Origin: Pseudochryseolinea flava
GTDB taxonomy: Bacteria > Bacteroidota > Bacteroidia > Cytophagales > Cyclobacteriaceae
Direction of reading: 5' to 3'
Length of the DNA: 64,000 nucleotides
NCBI RefSeq assembly: GCF_003286915.1
Contig: NZ_QMFY01000008.1
Coordinates: 124,001 to 188,000 of the forward strand
The notes under the pieces were generated by a model. That model was not told the DNA's origin, did not search any database, and saw nothing but the letters and a program-made list of their open reading frames with translations. The position numbers and the translations under genes are program-made. How positions within the stretch are numbered: the stretch's first letter is position 1; every line of letters begins with the position of its first letter. Below are positions 17,360-24,734 of this stretch, piece by piece.

Positions 17360-18022
17360 ATGAATAAGATCAACATCGTTTTAGCGGATGACCATGTGTT
17401 GGTGCGTAACGGGATTAAAGCTATGCTTGAATCAGATCATGACATTGATGTGATCGGCGAGGCAGGGAACGGACTTGAAGCACTTGAAGCAGCAAAACGT
17501 TTGCATCCTCATATCCTTGTTTTAGATATTCGAATGCCGGAGTTGAATGGACTTGAAGCAGCAGCGCGATTGGACGATTATTCGCCAGATACAAAAGCCG
17601 TTATATTGTCAATGCACGACTCGGAAGAATACGTGATGCAAGCGCTGGATGCTGGAGCCCATGGATATTTATTGAAAGATACCGACCGCAACGAATTTGT
17701 AAAGGCATTGAAACAAATTCATAGTGGAAGCAAATATTTTAGCGGGGCAGTATCCAACGTACTGGCTAACCGCCTTTTGAATGCGCAAACCAAGCCGTAC
17801 ACCAACAAGGTGGCCGACATCGAAGATACATATAACCTGACGCGCCGAGAGAAAGAGATTCTTCAAATGGTTATCGATGGGAAACAAAACAAGCAAATTG
17901 CCGAAGCGTCTGGCAAAAGTGTCCGTACCATCGAAACCCACCGCTTTAACATCATGAAAAAGTTAGGCGTCAACAACGCCATAGACATGGTGAATAAAGC
18001 GGTGAAGGAGAATCTGGTTTAA
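17360..18022 (+). CDS. NarL/LuxR-type response regulator
   Basis: The protein has 220 residues. The receiver domain has acidic residues D10-D11, the phosphorylation site Asp56 (HILVLDIRMPELNG) and a conserved Lys in LLKDTDRN. A linker leads to a GerE/LuxR helix-turn-helix domain (about 150-215) with LTRREKEILQMVIDGKQNKQIAEA and the recognition helix around SVRTIETHRFNIMKKLGV. It is almost certainly the partner of the preceding kinase, separated by only 2 nt. It is the best candidate for binding the TACGTA clusters before nirB/cobA, the kinase gene and narK; this is inference from location. Confidence 0.92.
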   Translation: MNKINIVLADDHVLVRNGIKAMLESDHDIDVIGEAGNGLEALEAAKRLHPHILVLDIRMPELNGLEAAARLDDYSPDTKAVILSMHDSEEYVMQALDAGAHGYLLKDTDRNEFVKALKQIHSGSKYFSGAVSNVLANRLLNAQTKPYTNKVADIEDTYNLTRREKEILQMVIDGKQNKQIAEASGKSVRTIETHRFNIMKKLGVNNAIDMVNKAVKENLV

Positions 18023-18024
18023 AT

Positions 18025-18160
18025 GGTGTTGACGTATTGACGTATTGATGTGCTGACGTCCTCCGGCTTATGTGCTCACCACTAAACGATCACATTAATT
18101 ATTGATGAATAAATATGAACTATTCGTTGATCAATTAACATCAACACATCAGCACGTCTA
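18025..18160. repeat. Degenerate TGACGTATTGATGTGCTGA-type satellite
   Basis: Units such as TTGACGTATTGACGTATTGATGTGCTGACGT occupy 18029-18058. Their inverted relatives (AACATCAACACATCAGCACGTC) occupy 18137-18158. The two blocks could pair across about 80 nt. The second block ends 5 nt before the CTGGCAC element of the next gene. The pattern is short and imperfect and does not encode protein. Confidence 0.55.
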
Positions 18161-18163
18161 ACC

Positions 18164-18179
18164 TGGCACCACATTTTAT
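18164..18179 (+). promoter_or_regulatory. CTGGCAC promoter-like element (member 1)
   Basis: CTGGCACCACATTTTATT resembles the -24 half of a sigma-54 promoter but lacks the GC of the -12 half. It lies 53 nt before ATG 18217. A closely similar sequence precedes the gene at 53294, and related ones precede the genes at 47489 and 40580. Confidence 0.5.
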
Positions 18180-18216
18180 TCCTCCCTTCATGTTGAATCA
18201 AAACAAAGGAGGAACT

Positions 18217-18639
18217 ATGGCATTGCAAGAAAAAAGTTATGATGTCGACAATCGTACGGGAACGAATCATGAAGGTCCGTATGCCAACACGCCTGTAAGA
18301 CGACTTACAGCCACGTCGATTATTGGAGATAGCGTAGAGAATGCTGCAGGAGATGACCTCGGCAAAATCGATAACCTGATGGTGAACTTAAACACGGGCG
18401 AAATTGAATATGTGGTGTTAGAGTTTGGTTCGTTCTTGGGGATTGGCGGAAAATTATTTGCTATTCCTTTTTCAGAATTGACGCTTGATGCCGAGCGTGA
18501 GCTCTTCATTTTGAATCGTGACAAGGATTACCTGAAGGATACTCCAGGCTTCGATAAAGCCCACTGGCCCGATACCAACGACCACTCATATTTTAACGAT
18601 GTAAACACCTATTGGGGATCGCCCCGGGCGTATTACTAG
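18217..18639 (+). CDS. PRC-barrel domain protein
   Basis: The protein has 140 residues. I place the start at ATG 18217 because AAAGGAGG ends 3 nt upstream; an in-frame ATG at 18190 would put that ribosome site inside the gene. The PRC-barrel core covers about 35-110: LTATSIIGDSVENAAGDDLGKIDNLMVNLNTGEIEYVVLEFGSF, then KLFAIPFSELTLDAERELFILN. Stand-alone PRC-barrel proteins are common in stress regulons; the exact role is unknown. A strong terminator follows at 18705. The gene shares an upstream CTGGCACCAC element with another small gene in the window. Confidence 0.88.
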   Translation: MALQEKSYDVDNRTGTNHEGPYANTPVRRLTATSIIGDSVENAAGDDLGKIDNLMVNLNTGEIEYVVLEFGSFLGIGGKLFAIPFSELTLDAERELFILNRDKDYLKDTPGFDKAHWPDTNDHSYFNDVNTYWGSPRAYY

Positions 18640-18704
18640 TTGTTGTAACGTTCGTGAATAGTGCGACTTTGTCGTATAGACCTTACGTTGTAACCTGGTA
18701 TGGA

Positions 18705-18740
18705 AAGCGTCGCTCAAAAAGGCGACGCTTCTTCTTTTTA
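18705..18740 (+). terminator. Rho-independent terminator after the PRC-barrel gene
   Basis: AAGCGTCGC (18705-18713) and GCGACGCTT (18722-18730) form a perfect 9-bp stem with an 8-nt loop, followed by CTTCTTTTTATT. It lies between convergent genes. Confidence 0.9.
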
Positions 18741-18758
18741 TTGCTTCACGTTAGTTTA

Positions 18759-19538
18759 CTAATAATCCGAGTAGTCCGTTGGATGAAGCAGCATGATCGT
18801 AATCTTTGATACGTTATGCTGGTACATCGGCAGTGACGACATCTTTTTCCATTCCGGGTCACTCACAAATGTCTTCCAGTGCTCTTCTCTGGCGCTACGG
18901 TTCTCGAATGAAGTCATGTACATTAAATTGGGTAAGGTTGGACCAATCAACGCTTCTCCATAGAATACTGCATTGAACTTTAATTTTTCGAATAGTAGTA
19001 TTTCGCCACCCTCGTTAAACATGTGCTCTTTGTTCTTGTAAATTTTTTGGCTGTGGCCTTCGTAACTTCTCAGCTCGTAAATCCGTTGGTCGCGTGGAGT
19101 GGTGAATGATGGAGCATGAAGTTTAGGTGCATCACGGAAAGCCCTGAGGAATATCGATTCGATGCGATCGAACGTTGGTGTTTGATAATCGGCATCGAGA
19201 TAATCTTTACCGGTAGTCGCGTATGTATTGTCTTTTGAAAGTACATCTTGAATTTTTACAAACTGATCGGGCGATTGATAGGGGATGAGTAAGATAATTT
19301 TCTTTCCAGAATTCACAGTATCAGACGACACGGGCTTAAACGCACCAATGTTTTTAATCCCTGCGCGATGCAATGCGGGTAGGAGTGACTGTTTTAGATA
19401 TGCGTCGTTAGCCGCCTCTTGATTTGCGTTTGAAATGTTTATGGTTCTGATTTCATAGAATTCCTGCGTCGCTTTTTTCTGAGCAAAAACAAGGCAAGGA
19501 AGCGTGTAAAGGAGAGCGATGGAGAGATACTTGATCAT
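18759..19538 (-). CDS. NIPSNAP family protein, exported
   Basis: The protein has 259 residues from ATG 19538 (codons upstream to 19592 add a non-signal extension). The signal peptide MIKYLSIALLYTLPCLVFAQ is clear. Two ferredoxin-like NIPSNAP repeats are visible: the first begins EFYEIRTINISN (about residues 25-120). The second begins RIYELRSYEGHSQ (about 150-250) and includes LMYMTSFENRSAREEHWKTF. Bacterial NIPSNAP proteins have no well-defined activity; the fold is a dimeric alpha-beta barrel. It is divergent from the TetR gene, which may control it. Confidence 0.85.
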   Translation of the reverse strand: MIKYLSIALLYTLPCLVFAQKKATQEFYEIRTINISNANQEAANDAYLKQSLLPALHRAGIKNIGAFKPVSSDTVNSGKKIILLIPYQSPDQFVKIQDVLSKDNTYATTGKDYLDADYQTPTFDRIESIFLRAFRDAPKLHAPSFTTPRDQRIYELRSYEGHSQKIYKNKEHMFNEGGEILLFEKLKFNAVFYGEALIGPTLPNLMYMTSFENRSAREEHWKTFVSDPEWKKMSSLPMYQHNVSKITIMLLHPTDYSDY

Positions 19539-19660
19539 AATGTGGTTGTATTTGAAGTTGAAGGTAACGATGGTAACAAAGCGTTGCAACATTGTTTTGT
19601 TGAAAAAACATAACGCCCTGTGCTTGTATAAGTGAACGAATATTCATTTATATTTGCCGG

Positions 19661-20251
19661 GTGCGAACAAGAGACGAGAATAAAGAAGAGACCATCCGCC
19701 AAAAGGCCATCGAACTTTTTGTAAAACATGGGTTTGATGGATTAAGCATGCAAAAGCTCGCAAAGGAAGCGGGGGTATCTCCGGCCACACTTTACATCTA
19801 TTACAAAGATCGCGATGACATGATCGTGCAATTGTGGGTTTGGGTGATGAAAAAGATGGTCGATACGACACTGGAGGGCTTTGATCCCGGAATGTCATTC
19901 GAAGCGGGACTAAAATTACAGTGGCAAAATCGGGCGAGGTTTTGCATGGAATATCCGATGGAACTCCATTTTATGGAACAGATTAAGTACTCGCCGTATC
20001 ACGAGGCTTGTTCAAAAAAAATGGATGCAAAGTTTATTAACACGATGGGCGAATTTGTTCACAATGCAATTCGTCGTAAAGAGGTTGTGAAGGTACCTGT
20101 AGAAGTATATTGGTCAGTGGCTTTTGCTCCGCTGTATCAACTTGTAAAGATGCACATGTCTGGAAGAGGATTGCGAGACGAAAAGTTTGTACTGGATGAG
20201 AAGACGATCAATCAAACTTTTAAGCTTGTGCTCAAGGCGTTAAAGCCTTAA
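19661..20251 (+). CDS. TetR/AcrR family transcriptional regulator
   Basis: The protein has 196 residues with a GTG start at 19661. The N-terminal DNA-binding domain (about 8-55) has the TetR pattern IRQKAIELFVKHGFDGLSMQKLAKEAGVSPATLYIYYKDRDDMI. The C-terminal domain is all-helical and would bind a ligand. It lies between a divergent NIPSNAP gene and a downstream small gene and MFS exporter (20293, 20543), an arrangement typical of a local repressor of an efflux system. No clear operator palindrome was identified. Confidence 0.9.
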   Translation: MRTRDENKEETIRQKAIELFVKHGFDGLSMQKLAKEAGVSPATLYIYYKDRDDMIVQLWVWVMKKMVDTTLEGFDPGMSFEAGLKLQWQNRARFCMEYPMELHFMEQIKYSPYHEACSKKMDAKFINTMGEFVHNAIRRKEVVKVPVEVYWSVAFAPLYQLVKMHMSGRGLRDEKFVLDEKTINQTFKLVLKALKP

Positions 20252-20292
20252 TGTGTCGATAGCTTGTAGTGTAAGAAATAGACCCTAGTTGT

Positions 20293-20520
20293 ATGATGGA
20301 AACAATGAATGCGGTGTTGGTGTTTAAGACCAACCTTAACCCAAGTGGCGTTGAAGACATCGCGATGCTTTTATCGAAAGATCCACGCATAAAAAAGTGG
20401 AATGTCGATCTTGAAGATGTTGATCGCATATTGCGCGTTGTGTCGAACACGTTGACGCCGATGGAAGTGCAACATCAGATAAATGCTGCGGGATATTTAT
20501 GTGAGGAATTGCCAGATTAG
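20293..20520 (+). CDS. Small HMA-fold-like protein
   Basis: The protein has 75 residues (in-frame ATGs at 20293, 20296 and 20305; the exact start is uncertain). The pattern MNAVLVFKTNLNPSGVEDIAMLL, KWNVDLEDVDRILRVVS and a C-terminal helix gives the beta-alpha-beta-beta-alpha-beta order of heavy-metal-associated domains. The metal-binding CxxC is missing. Similar metal-less HMA-like proteins are common in Bacteroidota. It sits between tetR and an MFS transporter and is probably cotranscribed with them. Confidence 0.65.
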   Translation: MMETMNAVLVFKTNLNPSGVEDIAMLLSKDPRIKKWNVDLEDVDRILRVVSNTLTPMEVQHQINAAGYLCEELPD

Positions 20521-20542
20521 TTAACAAGTAAGATTTCAAACA

Positions 20543-21847
20543 ATGAAGAAAATAGTTTTTTCAAAATATGAGCGATTTGTTATTGCGCTCATTGTACTCG
20601 TTCAGTTCACGGTGATCGCCGATTTTATGGTCTTAGCACCACTCGGGATGAAGTTGATGCCTGAGTTGAATATCACGACAGCGCAATTTGGAATTGTCGT
20701 GGCGGGTTACGCGGTAAGCGCAGCAATTTCAGGTTTACTTGCTGCAGGTTTTGCTGACCGGTTCGACCGCAAAAAAATTCTACTGTTCTTTTACTCAGGA
20801 TTTTTGATCGGAACATTACTGTGCGGACTTGCCAATAGTTTTTATTTTTTGCTGTCGGCGCGTGTCGTGACTGGAATATTTGGTGGTGTCGTAGGATCAG
20901 TCGTGTTCGCGATTGTGACCGACTTATTTGCTCCACAAGTCCGCGGACGTGTAATGGGCTTCGCGCAGATGGCTTTAGGTGCTAGTCAAATCTTAGCCGT
21001 ACCAGTTGGATTGATGTTTGGTACACATGAGGATTGGAAAGTTGCAGGATATGCGATGGACTGGCATATGATCTTCTTGATACTTGTGGTGCTTGGCCTG
21101 TTTGTACTGTTCATGATTGTAAAAATGGAGCCAGTGAATGCTCATTTGTCTATTAAAACAGATCGCAAACCTTTTGATCATTTGTTGAAGACTCTTTCCA
21201 ACAAACAATATGTAAAAGCGTTTGCAGCAACAACGCTTTTGGCTACCGGCGGATTCATGCTCATGCCTTTTGGAAGTTTATTCACCACGATCAATCTCGG
21301 GATAGCGGAAGAATTGTTACCATGGTTGTATTTGATCACGGGCGTATTTACCATGATCTCCGGACCTTTTATTGGAAAGCTTGCAGATACTGTTGGAAAG
21401 TATCCGGTCTTTTGTATTGGTTCGCTGATTAGCGCAACGGTAGTGGTGATCTATGCGAACTTGGGTCCAACACAACTGTGGGTACTGATCATCATTAATG
21501 CAATTATGTTTGCTGGGATCACGTCGCGAATGATTGCTTCGCAGGCGTTGATGAGTATTATTCCGAATCCCGCGGATCGTGGAGCATTCATGGCAATCAA
21601 TTCTTCGATGCAATATTTCGCCGGTGGTATTGCCGTATCAATCGCTGGACTGATCGTGTTTCAAAAAACAAAAACATCACCTGTCGAGAATTTTGATACC
21701 TTGAGTTATGTGGTGGTGGTAACCATGGCGATCACAGTAGTGATGATGTATTTCATCAGTAAGCAAGTGAATCAAAAGCTTGGCGCGCAGGGAAGTCAAC
21801 CTTCAAAAACATCAGGTGAAAAAGTTGTTGAAGTTGCAGCGAGGTAA
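20543..21847 (+). CDS. MFS transporter, probable drug/sugar efflux (AraJ-like)
   Basis: The protein has 434 residues and twelve predicted transmembrane helices, in two bundles separated by a cytoplasmic loop around residues 195-215. The loop-2 motif GFADRFDRKKILLFFYSGFLIGT is the standard MFS signature between helices 2 and 3. The repeat in the second half is FIGKLADTVGKYPVF. Such proteins export small molecules with the proton gradient. The neighbouring tetR suggests inducible efflux. The gene ends before a bidirectional terminator at 21941. Confidence 0.88.
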   Translation: MKKIVFSKYERFVIALIVLVQFTVIADFMVLAPLGMKLMPELNITTAQFGIVVAGYAVSAAISGLLAAGFADRFDRKKILLFFYSGFLIGTLLCGLANSFYFLLSARVVTGIFGGVVGSVVFAIVTDLFAPQVRGRVMGFAQMALGASQILAVPVGLMFGTHEDWKVAGYAMDWHMIFLILVVLGLFVLFMIVKMEPVNAHLSIKTDRKPFDHLLKTLSNKQYVKAFAATTLLATGGFMLMPFGSLFTTINLGIAEELLPWLYLITGVFTMISGPFIGKLADTVGKYPVFCIGSLISATVVVIYANLGPTQLWVLIIINAIMFAGITSRMIASQALMSIIPNPADRGAFMAINSSMQYFAGGIAVSIAGLIVFQKTKTSPVENFDTLSYVVVVTMAITVVMMYFISKQVNQKLGAQGSQPSKTSGEKVVEVAAR

Positions 21848-21940
21848 AAATGAGATCTACACGACAACGTACTGGCTACTGGAACTGAGGGAACTGCTCC
21901 CCATTTTATTCGATGGCATACATTTTTGTTGAAATAAAAA

Positions 21941-21967
21941 AGCCTCAGTTTAGTTGAGGCTTTTTCG
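21941..21967. terminator. Bidirectional terminator between the MFS and lipoprotein genes
   Basis: AGCCTCA (21941-21947) pairs with TGAGGCT (21955-21961). An A-run precedes it and TTTTT follows, so it can act on both converging transcripts. Confidence 0.88.
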
Positions 21968-21985
21968 TTTATTTTTTGCGATGTA

Positions 21986-22522
21986 TTAAAATGAGTTTGC
22001 CTTTGTTACTGCTCCTTTGAACGAACCAGAGATGGTACTATTATCTTCAAGGGTGAACGAGAATTCAAATACATGTTCCTCACCTGATTTACTGACAGTT
22101 ACCTGACCGTCGGAAATTTCTTCATCATACACTGTAGGTGTTTCAGATCCAAACCCAACGAACACCAGCGCAGATTTTAAGATGTTATCTGATGTTCCAG
22201 GTAAATACTGTGCTGCGGGCACCCAGCCTTCTTGCGTCGATTGAACTTGGAAACGCACAGCATCTCCTGAACCCTGAAACTTATCGCTTTCAGAAAACGT
22301 GATGCCGTCTGATGCAATGACGACGTTGTAAACGTGATATGATTTATCACCAACGGTTGTAGTAGTAACTGAATCGACATAAGCGTCGGTGAGTGCATAA
22401 GTTGTGTTGTTAACTTTAAATTCATTAGCCACTTTCTTATCATCATCATCATCTTCGTCTTTACAAGCTGCGAGCAATGATCCCATCGCCAGTACAGTCA
22501 AACAGAATAGTAACTTTTTCAT
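21986..22522 (-). CDS. Hypothetical lipoprotein
   Basis: The protein has 178 residues with a lipoprotein signal MKKLLFCLTVLAMGSLLAAC and an acidic spacer directly after the lipid-bearing Cys (KDEDDDDDKK). The rest is beta-rich: VANEFKVNNTTYALTDAYVDSV and a C-terminal FSFTLEDNSTISGSFKGAVTK. This resembles small Bacteroidota beta-sandwich lipoproteins whose role is not known. Acidic residues right after the Cys are a known surface-export signal in some Bacteroidota, so it may face outward. No operon partner is evident. Confidence 0.75.
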   Translation of the reverse strand: MKKLLFCLTVLAMGSLLAACKDEDDDDDKKVANEFKVNNTTYALTDAYVDSVTTTTVGDKSYHVYNVVIASDGITFSESDKFQGSGDAVRFQVQSTQEGWVPAAQYLPGTSDNILKSALVFVGFGSETPTVYDEEISDGQVTVSKSGEEHVFEFSFTLEDNSTISGSFKGAVTKANSF

Positions 22523-22627
22523 AAATCTGGTTTTAATATTTATGAGTAGTTACTAAAGTTATGTGCCAGCCTACCACACGACCCTGCGCGTAGCTGATTG
22601 GTTGCCAAGAGAAACGTGTGGAATTTT

Positions 22628-22969
22628 TTAAATGCGTTGGTAAGGTTCAGAAAGTTTTTTCGGCGCTACCGTGCAATACGCAGTGATGAGTGCATCTTTA
22701 CAAATCGATGCTTTCACTCGACGAAGATCAATGATTGTCCAACCTTGCTTACCCCAACCACCAGGTACAGGATAGATTACATGTTCGTCATACGCGCAAA
22801 AAACAGATTGATTTAAGGCAGTCAGTTTTACGACTGCTCGTTTTTCATTTTCTTTTAGCGTAGCAAAAATTTTCTTACGCACACGAAACGATGGATTTTC
22901 CCAATGCGGTTGTTCTTCGACTTCTGCCAACCCGAGTGCAATTTTTCGGAAGTTGTTAACTGAGATCAT
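22628..22969 (-). CDS. MmcQ/YjbR family protein
   Basis: The protein has 113 residues, the usual family size. The sequence FRKIALGLAEVEEQPHWENPSFRVRKKIFATL followed by a C-terminal segment with DLRRVKASICKDALITAYCTVAPKKL fits the double-wing DNA-binding-like fold of the MmcQ/YjbR family. No biochemical function is established. It is divergent from narK, with the TACGTA cluster nearer to narK (first site 165 nt from this start), so co-control is uncertain. Confidence 0.85.
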   Translation of the reverse strand: MISVNNFRKIALGLAEVEEQPHWENPSFRVRKKIFATLKENEKRAVVKLTALNQSVFCAYDEHVIYPVPGGWGKQGWTIIDLRRVKASICKDALITAYCTVAPKKLSEPYQRI

Positions 22970-23134
22970 CGCGTGCTTCTTAACTCACAAATCAAGATAC
23001 AAAGATCCATGTTGTCGTATATCGACATATTTTTATCGGCCTGCGTCAGCCCAACATGGCCTGGAGACAGAAGCTGTTGTTATTTACTTAACTATGGATG
23101 ACCACACTTACGGTCGTTTTTGCAAACGATTTTC

Positions 23135-23226
23135 TACGTAAATCAATCCTTTTCGTAATTATTTTTACGTATTTATTACGTAAAATATAAGTAAGTTACG
23201 TATGTTTATTACGTATTAATTACGTA
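23135..23226. promoter_or_regulatory. TACGTA cluster in front of narK
   Basis: Six exact TACGTA sites start at 23135, 23166, 23177, 23197, 23210 and 23221, with a near-match TTCGTA at 23152. The steps 11 (23166 to 23177) and 11 (23210 to 23221) are one helical turn. The last site ends 12 nt before ATG 23239, so it probably overlaps the promoter or leader. Expected frequency of a 6-mer is about one per 4 kb, so six in 92 bp is far above chance. Confidence 0.75.
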
Positions 23227-23238
23227 AACGTTTCAAGC

Positions 23239-24570
23239 ATGCTCAACAGCAATCCCACAGACAAAGCCACTAAAATCAACTTACTCGATTTTAAAACACC
23301 CCAGATGCGGGCCTTTCATTTAACTTGGATGACGTTCTTCCTTTGTTTCTTCGGATGGTTCGGCATCGCTCCTTTGATGCCTATTGTCAGAAAGGATCTT
23401 AATCTTGATCAAGCACAAATAGGAAACATCATCATTGCTTCGGTAGCCATTACTGTTTTTGCGCGCTTATTCTTCGGATGGTTGTGTGATAAAATCGGAC
23501 CACGGTTGAGCTACACGCTGTTGTTGATTATCGGATCTATTCCGGTAATGTGTATTGGTTTTGCTAACAGCTACGAATCGTTTTTATTATTTCGTTTAGC
23601 CATTGGTCTTATTGGGGCTTCATTTGTAATCACACAATATCACACCTCTGTGATGTTCGCGCCCAACGTAGTGGGTACTGCAAATGCTACTGTTGCTGGT
23701 TGGGGAAATATGGGCGGTGGTGTTACATTAATGGTAATGCCGTTAGTATTTGCAGCGTTTGTTGGCGCCGGTTATCTGGAGCCACAAGCATGGCGTTATA
23801 GCATGGTCGTTCCTGGTGCAGCACTGTTCATCATGGGTTTTATCTACTACTTCTTTACACAAGATACACCAAGCGGAAATTTCAAAGACATTGATCGCAC
23901 AGCAACAGACAAGAAAAGTGGCAAAGGAAATTTCTGGAGTGCTTGTAAAGATTATCGTGTTTGGGTGCTCTTCCTCGCGTATGGCGCTTGCTTTGGTATT
24001 GAGATTACGATCGACAATATCGCAACACTCTACTTCGTCGACAATTTCAATTTAGGTATTAAAGAAGCCGGCATCATTGCAGGCACGTTTGGGATGATGA
24101 ACATCTTCGCGCGTGCATTGGGTGGAATCTTCGGTGATATGGCGGGAAAAAAATACGGCATTAATGGAAGGATAATCATTCTCGGCGCATTCTTACTGCT
24201 TGAAGGTATCGGCATCATGATCTTCTCTACAATGGACGTGCTATTGTGGGCGATCGTTACCATGTTGCTCTTCGCGCTCTTCTTGAAAATGTCTAACGGA
24301 GCAACTTACGCTGTGGTGCCATTCATTAATAAGAAGGCCATGGGTGCTGTAGCAGGTATCGTTGGCGCGGGCGGAAATGTTGGTGCCGTGCTCGCTGGAT
24401 TTCTGTTCGCCTCAAAAACAATCTCATATCGTGAAAGCTTGTTCATTATTGGCATCGTGGTGATGGCTGTTTCAGTGCTGTCGCTAATCCTCGTGATGGT
24501 AACGATGAAGAAAAATAATCCGGTAGTAGAAAATGCACCGGTAACACAAACAGAATTACAACCTGCTTAA
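23239..24570 (+). CDS. narK: Nitrate/nitrite transporter of the MFS NNP family
   Basis: The protein has 443 residues and twelve transmembrane helices. It carries the nitrate signature glycine-rich motifs of the NNP family: GWGNMGGGVTLMVMPL in helix 5 and AGIVGAGGNVGAVLAG in helix 11. The loop RLFFGWLCDKIGPRLSY is the MFS motif. Members import nitrate with protons or exchange it for nitrite. It is the first gene of the nitrate uptake and reduction cluster and is preceded by six TACGTA sites. A long imperfect palindrome follows the gene, and the next gene starts 164 nt downstream. Confidence 0.93.
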   Translation: MLNSNPTDKATKINLLDFKTPQMRAFHLTWMTFFLCFFGWFGIAPLMPIVRKDLNLDQAQIGNIIIASVAITVFARLFFGWLCDKIGPRLSYTLLLIIGSIPVMCIGFANSYESFLLFRLAIGLIGASFVITQYHTSVMFAPNVVGTANATVAGWGNMGGGVTLMVMPLVFAAFVGAGYLEPQAWRYSMVVPGAALFIMGFIYYFFTQDTPSGNFKDIDRTATDKKSGKGNFWSACKDYRVWVLFLAYGACFGIEITIDNIATLYFVDNFNLGIKEAGIIAGTFGMMNIFARALGGIFGDMAGKKYGINGRIIILGAFLLLEGIGIMIFSTMDVLLWAIVTMLLFALFLKMSNGATYAVVPFINKKAMGAVAGIVGAGGNVGAVLAGFLFASKTISYRESLFIIGIVVMAVSVLSLILVMVTMKKNNPVVENAPVTQTELQPA

Positions 24571-24630
24571 TTGATAATCACCTCTCAAAATGATACAGGT
24601 AGAAATAGCAACATTTTAACATTGACAGCA

Positions 24631-24657
24631 TAGCGCGGTTACCAGGTAATCCCGCTA
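24631..24657. repeat. 27-bp imperfect palindrome after narK
   Basis: TAGCG at 24631 and CGCTA at 24653 close an inverted repeat whose inner arms are GGTTACC and GGTAATCC. It has no T-run on the plus strand. It may be a weak terminator, an mRNA 3' stabiliser or an operator. Confidence 0.5.
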
Positions 24658-24667
24658 AAAACAAAAA

Positions 24668-24713
24668 GTCCCCGTAGGAACTGGACATTCATCAGGGGAC
24701 CTATCTAGTTCTT
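24668..24713 (+). promoter_or_regulatory. Possible H-type pseudoknot leader upstream of the outer-membrane channel gene
   Basis: GTCCCC (24668-24673) pairs with GGGGAC (24695-24700). The enclosed AGGAACT (24676-24682) can pair with AGTTCTT (24707-24713), seven pairs with one wobble, which makes a pseudoknot. It ends 21 nt before ATG 24735, close enough to affect ribosome access. This could be a translational switch for the channel gene and the uptake operon. It rests on pairing in one sequence only. Confidence 0.4.
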
Positions 24714-24734
24714 TCAAACTAAACATACAAATCT

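Noticed and set aside
18164-18180. True sigma-54 promoter
   Set aside because: The -24 half fits, but the invariant -12 GC is missing in all four members, so I describe it only as -24-like.
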